Positions 1 to 8,171 of a DNA stretch of 17,638 nt are shown piece by piece (the stretch's first letter is position 1; every line of letters starts with the position of its first letter). The DNA is taken from assembly GCA_024275775.1 (NCBI GenBank), contig JAJRYM010000208.1, positions 1-17,638 on the forward strand. Reading direction: 5' to 3'. This DNA is from Nitrospirota bacterium. Lineage in GTDB: Bacteria > Nitrospinota_A > UBA7883 > JACRGQ01. Made by a program: the position numbers and the translations under genes. Below the pieces are notes generated by a model. That model was not told the DNA's origin, searched no databases, and saw nothing but the letters and a program-made list of their open reading frames with translations.

Positions 1-2315
1 ACGGCGGAGGCGCCGGTTCCGCCCTGCGAGGGATGCGCCGGTTGAACAGATTCGATGAACGAAAGGGTGTGAAGATATTTCTCGACTTTTTCTTTCAGCA
101 CACCCTTGCCGTGGATGATTCTCACTTCGGCTGTGCCGAGGGCGAGGTGTCTGTCGAGAAACGGTTCAAGCAGGTCCAGCGATTCATCGAACGTCAGCCC
201 CAGCAGTGAGATTTCCGCCGGCGCTTCCTCGACAATGGGCGCCGATTGAACGGCCGGCCTCTTCTTCTTTCGCACCGTTGAGCCCGGTTTTACGCCGATG
301 AGGTCTTTCCCGTCCAGCGTCATACGCACCTCTCCGCAGACGACCTCCGCTCTTCCTTCAGGGCTGATTTTCACGAGGCGCGCACTTTTATCCAGCGGTA
401 TTATCCATACCTCGCCTCCCTCGCCGACCTTTTCGAGCGGTATCGATTCCGGTTGCCGGATTTTTCTGACCAGCCGGTCTTCCCGCTCTTTCAGGTTACG
501 CGCCGCCTCGGCTCTTGTTTTTCTGTCGCTCTTACCCGCTTTTTCGATAAGCTCCGAGAGTTCCCTGCGGGTTTTTCTCACTTCCTCTTTCAGCAGTTTG
601 CGTTTTTCGTTTTCAAATTTTTCTAGTTTCCGCTCCGTTTCCTCAAGTTCGCGCTGTAGTTCTTCTTTCAGGCGGCTGTTTTCTTCGGCGATATTTTCGT
701 TTTCTTCCACCAGCAGGGAAAGCTTGTCGCTTTTCTCCCTAAGCTCCTCAAGCGCCTCGTTATAAAGGTCGTGGGATGATGTAAGGTTGCCGCGCGCGTT
801 TTCTAGCACCTTCTCCGGCAGGCCGACGGTAGCGGCGATGGCGAACGGATAGCTCACGCCCGGATGCCCTTTATCAAAACGGAAGCTGGGTTTGCCGGTT
901 TCATCCAGCCCCATCGCGCCGTTCACCATGCCCGGTTTTTGCTGTGCGGAAATTTTCAGATTCGGCAGGTGGGTCGATACGAACGTCCGGCATCCTTTCT
1001 CCAGAAACTCTTCGATAACGGCCAGCGCAAGGGCGGATGCCTGCTCCGGGTCGGTGCCGTTGAGGATTTCGTCCACTATCACCCAGTCGCCTTTCCGCGT
1101 CGAATCGAGCGCCGTTTTTATTCCCGCCAGTTGAGCCGAGAAGGTGGACTGCCCCTCCTCGATGGACTGCTCGTCCCCTACTATGGCGAACACGCGCCCG
1201 GCGAACGGAAACGAAGAAGTTTCGCCGACGGACGGAAATATCCCGCACGCGGGCAGGACGGCCGTCAGACCGAGCGATTTCAGCAGTACCGTTTTACCGC
1301 CCGCGTTCGGGCCGGATACCAGAAGCGCGCGTTCGCCGCCGTCAAGCTCCAGCCGGTTGGGGTTCGGTTTTTCGCCCCTCAGCACCATCATGGGATGCCG
1401 GAGAGAGCGGATGTTGATGGCGTCGTCTCCGGCGAACCGAGGCCGCTTGCCGCCGATTTTACGCGAAAAGATCGCCCGCGCGCTTACAAAGTCCAGTTCC
1501 CCCATTACACGCCAGTTGTCGGCAACGGCATCTCCGTTTTCCCTTAAAAATTCAGCCGCCATTCTTAAAAGGCGGTTTATTTCCTCCTCCCTTGCGGAGA
1601 TGGCCGACTGAAGATCGTTATTATCGTTCACCAGCTCCTGCGGTTCGATGAACGCCGTATGCTCGGTGGATGAGATGCCGTGGATGATGCCGGGAAAGAT
1701 GTTCTTGAACTCCGCTTTCACCGGCAGGACTATTCTGTCGCTCCGTATCGTTATGTATGTTTCCTGCAGAACGTTTTCCACGTCGCCGCGCGAGAGGAGC
1801 TTTTTTGCTTTTCTTTCGATTCTATTTTTAAGCGATTCGATTCTGCTTTCAAGCTCCACCATGAGCGCCGAGGCAGTCGATTTCACCATACCCTCGCCGT
1901 CGAAAGTTTGATGGAAAAATCGGGTGGTTTCCTCCATCGGGTCGAGTTTTTCTATCAGGCCGGCAAGGCCGGGCGCGGAAGAGGAGAGGGTGGCTTGAAG
2001 GCCGAGAAGCCGCTCAAGCTGTTCGCAGAAGGAAAGTATTTTTTTCAGGCCGTCCGGCTCCGGCAAAACGCCTTTTTCAATCGCTTCAAGAACCGGAAGC
2101 GGGGCGTCGATTTTCCGGGGAAAGAGGGATGCTGTCGGCTCCGTGAGCGACAGAAGCTCTCCGGTGAGATCCAGCAGTTTTTCGGCCTCGGCCGGCCTGC
2201 CGGTTGGAGTTATGCTGAGGCAGATTTCCTCGCCGGCAGATGTTTTGCAGAAACCGGCCAGGTTCCGGCGTATGTCGTCGAAATCGAGCGCGCGTGCGGT
2301 GCGGGCGAAATCCAC
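1..2315 (-). CDS. mutS2: Endonuclease MutS2, 3' end cut by window edge
   Basis: MutS2 is a MutS-family ATPase with a C-terminal Smr nuclease domain, linked to suppression of recombination and to rescue of collided ribosomes. About 771 codons are visible, close to the usual full length. The N-terminal segment ALDFDDIRRNLA matches the family start. Walker A is GPNAGGKT (residues 335-342), a STFSAQLAGI signature follows, and Walker B is VIVDE with D415 and E416. A Lys/Glu-rich coiled coil occupies about 500-620. The Smr domain keeps HGKG (735-738), but the usual LDLRG segment reads ISLLG (702-706). The GTG start lies one base after the stop of the 48-residue ORF, suggesting translational coupling. 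An alternative GTG at 2375 would overlap that ORF and add 20 basic residues. The last few residues lie beyond position 1. Confidence 0.95.
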   Translation of the reverse strand, partial: MDFARTARALDFDDIRRNLAGFCKTSAGEEICLSITPTGRPAEAEKLLDLTGELLSLTEPTASLFPRKIDAPLPVLEAIEKGVLPEPDGLKKILSFCEQLERLLGLQATLSSSAPGLAGLIEKLDPMEETTRFFHQTFDGEGMVKSTASALMVELESRIESLKNRIERKAKKLLSRGDVENVLQETYITIRSDRIVLPVKAEFKNIFPGIIHGISSTEHTAFIEPQELVNDNNDLQSAISAREEEINRLLRMAAEFLRENGDAVADNWRVMGELDFVSARAIFSRKIGGKRPRFAGDDAINIRSLRHPMMVLRGEKPNPNRLELDGGERALLVSGPNAGGKTVLLKSLGLTAVLPACGIFPSVGETSSFPFAGRVFAIVGDEQSIEEGQSTFSAQLAGIKTALDSTRKGDWVIVDEILNGTDPEQASALALAVIEEFLEKGCRTFVSTHLPNLKISAQQKPGMVNGAMGLDETGKPSFRFDKGHPGVSYPFAIAATVGLPEKVLENARGNLTSSHDLYNEALEELREKSDKLSLLVEENENIAEENSRLKEELQRELEETERKLEKFENEKRKLLKEEVRKTRRELSELIEKAGKSDRKTRAEAARNLKEREDRLVRKIRQPESIPLEKVGEGGEVWIIPLDKSARLVKISPEGRAEVVCGEVRMTLDGKDLIGVKPGSTVRKKKRPAVQSAPIVEEAPAEISLLGLTFDESLDLLEPFLDRHLALGTAEVRIIHGKGVLKEKVEKYLHTLSFIESVQPAHPSQGGTGASA

Positions 2316-2316
2316 G

Positions 2317-2463
2317 TTATTCCGGTTTATCCCGCTCGCACTTTTCACACTTTTCGAGCTTTTCGCGGTTTTCACCGAATGTGAAGTAATTCATGAATTT
2401 TGTGAGTCTCACGGCAAGATATATCCCGGCGACGAGCGCTAACGGCATCCACCACCCCTTCAT
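2317..2463 (-). CDS. 48-residue single-pass membrane mini-protein with CxxC
   Basis: I do not recognise this gene. The ORF runs from ATG at 2463 to TAA and encodes 48 residues. It begins MKGWWMPLALVAGIYLAVRL, a hydrophobic segment long enough for one membrane span, followed by a charged tail rich in Lys and Glu that contains CEKC. It sits 58 bases after infB, and mutS2 starts one base after its stop, so it is probably translated with them. The tight junction, the clear membrane segment and the lack of any competing frame support it as a real gene. The ribosome-binding site is weak (AAGAA about 6 bases upstream). The CxxC could bind a metal or be redox active, but nothing in the sequence shows which. 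Confidence 0.6.
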   Translation of the reverse strand: MKGWWMPLALVAGIYLAVRLTKFMNYFTFGENREKLEKCEKCERDKPE

Positions 2464-2521
2464 GGCCGGTTCTTAACGCAGGCGGGCTTGTGCCGGAACA
2501 AAGGGAAGCGCCGGAAAAAGT

Positions 2522-4810
2522 TTAACGCTCAACCTCGACAGTGGCGAAATGTTCAACGATGTCTCCAACTTTTATGTCATTGAATTTTTCAAGGCAGATG
2601 CCGCACTCGTAGCCGGATTGCACCTCTTTGGCGTCGTCCTTGAACCGCTTGAGCGATGAAAGGGCGCCGGTGTAAATAACCACGCTGTCCCTTATGAGGC
2701 GCGCGCCGCCGTTTCGCTTCATGGCGCCTTCGGATACGATACAGCCGGCGATGGTGCCGATGCGGGAGATTCTGAAAATGTTTCTTACTTCCGCCCGGCC
2801 GACTATTTTCTCTTCAAACTTAGGTTTGAGAAGCCCTTTGACAGACGCTTTCACATCGTCCGTTATTTCGTAAATGACATTGTAAAGTCTTAAATCGATT
2901 TTGGTGTTGTCGGCAAGCGTTTTAGCTTTATCGGTGGGGCGGACGTTGAAGCCGATTATAATCGCATCGGAAGCGTCCGCCAGAGTCACATCCGATTCCG
3001 TGATGCCGCCCACGCCGCTGTGGATGACGTGCAGTTTCACTTCTTCAAGCCCCAGCTTTGAAAGAAGCTCCTTTACCGCTTCCACCGATCCCTGCGTGTC
3101 GGCCTTTATAACCAGATGCAGATCCGTTATTTCGCCTTCGGTGAGCGATTCGACGACGTTTTCCAGCCGCACGTGCTGTTTCGCTATTTTCTTCTGTCTA
3201 TGGTCGTCCTGCCTCGTCGCGCTTACCTGGCGGGCTTTTCTGTCGCTATCCATCACTGTTACAGTCTCGCCCGGTTCGCATAGACCGTTGGCGCCGAGCA
3301 GTTCAACCGCCGTTGAGGGGCCGGCGGATTTCACCCGCTCGCCCTTATCGTTGAGCAGGGCGCGAACTTTTCCGTAAGTCGTTCCCATTACAAAAGGATC
3401 GCCGATTTTCAACGTACCGTTGGTTACCACGATGGAATGAATCGGGCCTCTGTTTCTGTCCAGCTTGGATTCGATTACGGTAGCCTCCGCTTTCCGGTTG
3501 GCGTCCGCCCGCAGTTCAAGAACTTCAGCCTGCAACTGAATCATCTCCAGCAGATGGTCAACGCCGTCGCCGGTTTTTGCCGAGATGTTGCAGAAAATAA
3601 TATCGCCGCCCCATTCTTCAGGCACAAGGTCGTATGTCGACAGTTCCTGCTTGATCTTTTCCGGGTTGACGCCCGGTTTGTCGATTTTGTTTACGGCGAC
3701 GATTATCGTTACATTGGCGGCCTTAGAGTGATTGATGGCTTCGACAGTTTGCGGCTGAACGCCGTCATCCGCGGCCACCACGAGGACGACAAGGTCGGTC
3801 GCCTGTGCGCCGCGCGCCCGAAGCGCCGTAAATGCCTCATGGCCTGGCGTGTCGAGGAAAGTAATGGAGCTGTCTCCCACCTTTACGCTTGTGGCGCCTA
3901 TGTGCTGTGTTATGCCCCCGGCTTACTTTGCCGCCACTGCGGTTTTGCGGATGTAGTCGAGAAGAGTCGTCTTGCCATGGTCTACGTGCCCCATCACCGT
4001 AACGATGGGAGGACGCACCGAAAGGTGCGATTTGTCTACGACCGTCTCAGCCTTTTTTGCCTCTGCCTTGTCGGTGCGGACTTTAATCGTGTAGCCGAGT
4101 TCAGCGGCCATTTCTTTAGCCAGATCCATGCCGATGGTCTGGTTAACCGTGATGGCTGTCCCTTTGAGGAAGAGGTTTTTGATAATCTGGTTTACGGAAA
4201 GTTTCAGTTTTTCCGCGAACTCCTTTACCGTTATCGCTTCGTCTATGAATATGGTTTTTGCTTCGGCTTCTTTCTTCCGCTTTTCTTCATCCTGGATAAG
4301 CCTTTCTATTTCCCGGAGCTCTTCCTTTTCTTTCCGTTTTTTTTCTTCTTCCGCTTTTCTTTCCGTTTCCGCTTTTCTTTTCTCTTCTTCGCGGGCCTTC
4401 CTTTTGGCCTCTTCGGCGGCCTTTCTTTCGGCCTTCTCTGCGGCTTTTCCTGCTTCTTCTTTCTTTTTTAACTCTTCCGCCGAGGTTTTTTCGTCTTTAG
4501 CGCGCACCTCTTTTTTTACCTTCTCGGCCGTTTGCGGTTTGGCGGCCGCTGCTTTGGCCGAGGCTTTTGCTTTTGTCGCTTTCGCCGGCTTTTCCGCTTC
4601 GGTTTTTTTGGCCGGTTTTTTCACAGCCTTGGCCGTGGAGCTTTTTTTCGCCACAGGTTTTTTAGCGGAGAAATCCGCTTTCATTGCAGGAATCAGCGAT
4701 TCTTCAATAGACGACGCGGCTTTCTTGCCGGTGATTTTCATTTTCTCAAGCTTGGCGATAATATCAGCGCTTTTAACGCCAAGCTTTTTTGCCAGTTCAC
4801 TTATTCTCAT
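2522..4810 (-). CDS. infB: Translation initiation factor IF-2, interrupted by an in-frame TAA
   Basis: IF-2 is the GTPase that places initiator tRNA on the 30S subunit and promotes subunit joining. The start chosen is ATG at 4810 with GAGG 8 bases upstream. The frame spans 762 codons. Residues 1-50 form an IF2_N domain (MRISELAKKLGV), about 55-190 are a Lys/Ala/Glu-rich linker, and about 197-260 form a second IF2_N domain. The G domain has GHVDHGKT (274-281), DTPGH (320-324) and NKID (374-377), followed by SAKTG. Domains II to IV continue to the end. Codon 296 is TAA (3925-3923) where the family has Glu in KEAGGITQH. The frame is identical on both sides, so one base change explains it. As written, the product ends before switch I. 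infB is normally essential, which makes a sequence error, a second copy or recoding all worth considering. Confidence 0.93.
3923..3925 (-). other. infB: In-frame TAA at infB codon 296
   Basis: Minus-strand codons read GCA AAG TAA GCC GGG GGC ATA ACA CAG CAC. The conserved IF-2 sequence here is A-K-E-A-G-G-I-T-Q-H, so TAA stands where GAA is expected. The difference is a single G-to-T on the minus strand (A instead of C at plus-strand 3925). Downstream GTG at 3880 is the next possible start but would omit the P-loop. Confidence 0.95.
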
Positions 4811-4835
4811 TAATTTAACCTCATATAGACCGGAT

Positions 4836-4844
4836 ACTATAGCA
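4836..4844 (-). promoter_or_regulatory. Extended -10 promoter of infB
   Basis: The minus strand reads TGCTATAGT, an extended -10 element (TGn followed by TATAGT), 26 bases ahead of the infB ATG. The -35 region is only a T-rich stretch. It lies in the 117-base gap between rnhA and infB. Confidence 0.5.
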
Positions 4845-4927
4845 TATTTGCAAAGTAGCAAAAAAGAACCGTGTTAAAGAATATTGAAAGCGCGGTTTTG
4901 CGGGTAAATGCTTCGGTAGAAAAAATG

Positions 4928-5383
4928 TCAGCCCTGCTTGAAAGCGATGGCTTGCGCCAAGGCCAGCTGGTCGCATCGTTCGTTTTCAGGATGTCCGGTA
5001 TGGCCGCGCACCCACATCCATTTAATCCGATGCATGGAGGCTAACCGGTTCAGTTCTTCCCATAATTCGCGGTTTTTTACAGGCTTCCTGCCGGCAGTTT
5101 TCCAGCCCTTTTTCACCCATGTTTTCATCCAGTCGGTCATACCTTTCACAAGGTACTGCGAATCCGTTGTTACAACTACGCTGGAAGGTTTTTTTATTTT
5201 TTTCAGCGCCTCGATGGCGGCGGAAAGTTCCATGCGATTGTTAGTCGTGGAGTGGGCGCCTCCGGAAATTTCGCGTTCCACGCCTGCTTGCCTGATAATC
5301 GCCCCCCATCCGCCGGGACCGGGATTGTTCAGGCAGGAGCCGTCGCAGAAAATTTCAACCGGTTTGTCTGTGGAGGCGGTCAA
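4928..5383 (-). CDS. rnhA: Ribonuclease HI
   Basis: RNase HI cuts the RNA strand of RNA-DNA hybrids and acts in the cytoplasm on R-loops and primers. The 151-residue product has the usual length. The catalytic set is complete: D14 in FCDGSC, E52 in NNRMEL, D74 in TTDSQY, H128 in RGHTGHPENE and D138 in NERCDQLA. The basic handle region with KKGWKTAGRKPVKNRELW is also present. The only usable start is TTG at 5383, because an in-frame TAA lies four codons upstream and no ATG or GTG follows before the first catalytic residue. No clear Shine-Dalgarno precedes it. The gene begins 27 bases after the stop of the barrel-like protein gene, so it is probably cotranscribed with it. Confidence 0.95.
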   Translation of the reverse strand: MTASTDKPVEIFCDGSCLNNPGPGGWGAIIRQAGVEREISGGAHSTTNNRMELSAAIEALKKIKKPSSVVVTTDSQYLVKGMTDWMKTWVKKGWKTAGRKPVKNRELWEELNRLASMHRIKWMWVRGHTGHPENERCDQLALAQAIAFKQG

Positions 5384-5410
5384 GTTTACAGATTAGAAGT
5401 CGAAATCGAC

Positions 5411-6124
5411 CTACCAGGTCATGACGTCGCTTCGCGTTGGCACCACCCGCTCTTCGGTGAAATTGATGTATCCGATAGTAAGCGCCGCGTTTTCGGAAAA
5501 AGACCACGCGAAGCCGAATGACAGCGCTCCGTACAGACTATCTGTCCCCATGTAATCAATTCCAAACCAGAGCTTTTCATTGATTTTCGGCAGTCTGGTG
5601 TCGAACCCGAAGAAAACCGAACTGCTGTCCGTTTTGCCGTTGGCGTCTTTCAGCAGTTTGGTATTGCCGGTAAATGCGCCGACAGTAAACCTTCCGATGA
5701 ATGAAATGGATTTGGCCACGCCAATGTAGACAAGATTGTAATCAGTATTATCGATATCGGTGCCGAAATCGAACCCGCCCGCGAAAACAGCCGGTGCCCA
5801 GTCGTTAAAAGCTCCCTCCGGCATTGCCATCTTCAAGTTAAACGACACAGGTTCGTTTGTCGGCTCTCTTACGTCGATTCCTCCTTCAACCTGGAAAGAG
5901 CCGATATCATAGAAGCCGGCTGTCAGGCCGAAGGTCGTTGGCATGGCTGTGGCGCCTTTTTTTTGGTTGCGAAACATAGTGGTCTGAGTGTCCAGATCAA
6001 GATGAAAGGTGCCGTACGGCTGAACATCGGCGGAAGGCACCCTTATAATATTGGCTGGAGTGGCAAATACCGTTCCAGCGCATAACATTACGAAAAGAGA
6101 TGAAAACAGACAAATCTTTTTCAT
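5411..6124 (-). CDS. Secreted protein, probable outer-membrane beta-barrel
   Basis: I do not recognise a named family. The start chosen is ATG at 6124 with GAGG 5 bases upstream, giving 237 residues; a longer frame upstream overlaps the leader and lacks support. Residues 1-20 are a clear Sec signal peptide (MKKICLFSSLFVMLCAGTVF, then ATPA as a likely cleavage site). The mature part has alternating polar and hydrophobic residues with many Gly, Phe and Tyr, such as FGLTAGFYDIGSFQVEGG and LYGALSFGFAWSF, as expected for membrane beta-strands. The protein ends in Trp, consistent with the aromatic C-terminus used by the barrel assembly machinery. A strong promoter precedes it. Its role, perhaps as a small porin-like or structural protein, is inference. 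Confidence 0.8.
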   Translation of the reverse strand: MKKICLFSSLFVMLCAGTVFATPANIIRVPSADVQPYGTFHLDLDTQTTMFRNQKKGATAMPTTFGLTAGFYDIGSFQVEGGIDVREPTNEPVSFNLKMAMPEGAFNDWAPAVFAGGFDFGTDIDNTDYNLVYIGVAKSISFIGRFTVGAFTGNTKLLKDANGKTDSSSVFFGFDTRLPKINEKLWFGIDYMGTDSLYGALSFGFAWSFSENAALTIGYINFTEERVVPTRSDVMTW

Positions 6125-6231
6125 ATTAGCCTCTATATTCAAACGCTTAGTAAACTTCAAAATATGAATCCGCCCCAAAACTTTTCAGTCTAAACAGATG
6201 TACAGAATCTGCATTTATTTAAATTTCTGGT

Positions 6232-6260
6232 ATTCTATGTTATTATAATCCAAAAGTCAA
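6232..6260 (-). promoter_or_regulatory. Sigma70-type promoter of the barrel-like protein gene
   Basis: The minus strand has TTGACT (6260-6255), a 17-base spacer and TAGAAT (6237-6232), about 107 bases before the ATG at 6124. This is the best two-box promoter match in the window and lies in the 263-base gap upstream of the gene. A TATAAT also occurs inside the spacer but has no fitting -35. I see no clear terminator for the upstream Na/Pi gene in the rest of the gap. Confidence 0.7.
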
Positions 6261-6387
6261 AACTATCTTGCAATTAGAATAAATTTCCCCTGTGAATGCC
6301 GGCTACGGGCAGTGAATTTTCAGCAACGGCCGGGGGAGCTGTTAGAGCCGCAGTACAAGTGTGGGCAGGACGGTGTGAAGTTGCGCC

Positions 6388-8070
6388 CTATTTTTCTCCC
6401 GCTATCGCTTCGGCAATATTAAGAGCGTGATCCTTCACGCGCCGATAGCTGTTTATCATATCGGTAAACACCATAGTAATCATCGGATCTTTACGGCGTT
6501 CGGATAGCTGTGAGATGTGAAGTGTGCGGATTTTTCTTATTTTATCTGTTATTGCGTCTCCCAGCGGCCGCGCTTCACCTGCGATATCGTGATTTTTCGC
6601 GGCGCACCCTCTGTTTACAAGCTTCATGTACGCCATAACCTCTTTATGGAGATCCGCGATGTTCGCCTTTTCCTGCATCGGCAGTTCCAGATTAGCTTCT
6701 TTCAACCTCAAGTGCAGTTTGAGAATTTTGGTTATGTAATCGCTTATAGATTCGTATTCGTCAGCCATGCGCAGTTGCCGCCTGCTTTCTTCCGTAATCT
6801 CGTGCGGGAGACTTTCGGCCAGAAGATCCGTAAGGAATATGGAAATTTCGTTTTGCATATCATCCAGTATTTTTTCCTTGCTAAAAATTCTCTCCGCGTA
6901 TTCCCGCTGGACCGTATCGCCGCCGACGGCCTCCACAAGGTTGCCCATCATCTTTTCGGTAACGGTGCTCATTTTGAGGATTTCCATGTGGACGCTGTCC
7001 GCGGCGACCGAGGGGGTTTCCAGCAAACTGGAATCGAGCTTTGTAACCTGCGGAGGTGTGACGGCCTCGCTTTCAGGCACCAGATAGTGCAGGAGTTTTT
7101 CGAGATGCCGTATGAACGGAATGAATATGAGCGTGTTGGTGATGTTGAATCCCGAATGAACGGTCGCGATTCCCATAATTATGTATGGAAAAGTTTCACC
7201 GCCGTCTTTCATTACCATTATGCCGGGGTCGACGCCGAGAAATTTCTTTACTAGTGTCAAATAGAAAGGGAAGATGGCAATTACCCACAGCACTCCGATC
7301 ATGTTAAAAATTATATGGCCGTACGCCGCCCGTTTGGCGTTTCGGGACGTGCCGAGGGAGGCAAGAAATGCGGTGATGGTAGTGCCTATGTTCTCTCCCA
7401 GCACCAGCGCCGCGGCGGTATCGAACCCTATTACGCCGGCCGACGACAGTCCCATCGTAATGGCTATGGTCGCCGAGGAAGACTGCACCATGAAAGTAAG
7501 TACGCAACCCATGAGAGCCGCGCCTATTATGCCGATGTAGGTTGTGGCGTCGAATAGCGCGAACCAGTCGGAAAACTCGGGGACCGTCCGCAATGGCTTA
7601 AAACCGCTTTTCATTAATGCCAGCCCAAAGAAGACCATCCCGATTCCCATAGCGGCACCCGCCGCGAAGCGTGTGCGTTCGTTTTTGGAAAAGAGATAAA
7701 AAAACGATGCGAAGCCCAGAAGCGGCAGGCCGTACTTTCCGATTTTCAAAACCAGTATCCAGCCGGTAATCGTTGTGCCGATATTGGCGCCCATGATAAC
7801 GCCGATGGCCTGTAGCAGGGTCATCACGCCGCTGTTTACGAGACCGACGACCATCACGGTAGTTACGGAGCTGGACTGTATGACGGCCGTAAAAAGGAAG
7901 CCGACCGTAACAGCTATCAGGCGGTTGTTTGTAACCGCGCCGATAAGCGTACGTAGCCGATTGCCGGCGATGGCCTGCATCCCGTCAGAAAGGTGCCTCA
8001 TGCCAAGTAGGAAAATGCCAAGCCCGCCGACGGCTTTAAAAAGCATCGTAAAAATCAGTTCGGAATGCAC
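6388..8070 (-). CDS. Na/Pi cotransporter family protein with PhoU-like C-terminal domain
   Basis: Proteins of this family (NptA/YjbB type) couple sodium to phosphate movement across the inner membrane. The 560-residue product has about eight or nine hydrophobic segments in residues 1-330. It carries the two inverted-repeat signatures of the family: QSSSVTT (from Q65) with GANIGTTIT, and QSSSATI (from Q196) with GENIGTTIT. Residues about 350-555 form a helical, charged PhoU-like domain with LHKEVMAYMKLV and YRRVKDHALNIAEAI. The start is GTG at 8070, with GAGGGGGG about 8 bases upstream. A hairpin at 8082-8110 overlaps this ribosome-binding site. No Pho-box repeats were seen, and transport direction (uptake or efflux) cannot be told from sequence. 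Confidence 0.93.
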   Translation of the reverse strand: MHSELIFTMLFKAVGGLGIFLLGMRHLSDGMQAIAGNRLRTLIGAVTNNRLIAVTVGFLFTAVIQSSSVTTVMVVGLVNSGVMTLLQAIGVIMGANIGTTITGWILVLKIGKYGLPLLGFASFFYLFSKNERTRFAAGAAMGIGMVFFGLALMKSGFKPLRTVPEFSDWFALFDATTYIGIIGAALMGCVLTFMVQSSSATIAITMGLSSAGVIGFDTAAALVLGENIGTTITAFLASLGTSRNAKRAAYGHIIFNMIGVLWVIAIFPFYLTLVKKFLGVDPGIMVMKDGGETFPYIIMGIATVHSGFNITNTLIFIPFIRHLEKLLHYLVPESEAVTPPQVTKLDSSLLETPSVAADSVHMEILKMSTVTEKMMGNLVEAVGGDTVQREYAERIFSKEKILDDMQNEISIFLTDLLAESLPHEITEESRRQLRMADEYESISDYITKILKLHLRLKEANLELPMQEKANIADLHKEVMAYMKLVNRGCAAKNHDIAGEARPLGDAITDKIRKIRTLHISQLSERRKDPMITMVFTDMINSYRRVKDHALNIAEAIAGEK

Positions 8071-8081
8071 CCTGTTTCCCC

Positions 8082-8110
8082 CCTCAAAGGCGTTTTACGC
8101 TATTTTGAGG
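8082..8110 (-). promoter_or_regulatory. Leader hairpin overlapping the Na/Pi transporter ribosome-binding site
   Basis: In the mRNA, CCTCAAA (8110-8104) pairs with TTTGAGG (8088-8082), with an inner GCGT/ACGC stem and a 3-base loop. The 3' arm contains GAGG of the purine run that serves as ribosome-binding site for the GTG at 8070; the next four G residues stay unpaired. This is compatible with translational control but could be chance. Confidence 0.4.
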
Positions 8111-8151
8111 CAAGGTTACCACAAGGGATATATATTTCTGATATTAATTTT

Positions 8152-8168
8152 TGCGGAAAATATCCGCA
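8152..8168 (-). other. Stem-loop just after traT, possible weak terminator
   Basis: TGCGGA and TCCGCA form a 6-base-pair stem with a 5-base loop, starting three bases after the traT stop codon. On the minus strand it is followed by AAAAATT rather than a T-run, so it is not a canonical intrinsic terminator. It may mark the transcript end or protect the 3' end. Confidence 0.3.
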
Positions 8169-8171
8169 GAA

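Noticed and set aside
864..2384. Several plus-strand frames opposite mutS2
   Set aside because: The minus strand encodes a continuous MutS2 with all its motifs; the opposite frames show no family features.
3923..3925. Genetic-code reassignment of TAA to Glu or another amino acid
   Set aside because: TAA ends nusA, the MlaF-like ATPase gene and infB itself at positions where the family proteins are expected to end, so TAA works as a stop in this organism.
4538..4680. Repeat array or low-complexity mobile sequence
   Set aside because: The repetitive look comes from Lys/Ala/Glu codons in the IF-2 linker, which is normal for this protein.
4128..4877. Long Phe/Ser-rich plus-strand frames opposite infB
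   Set aside because: They are antisense reflections of the Lys/Ala/Glu-rich IF-2 linker, with low-complexity composition and no recognisable domain.
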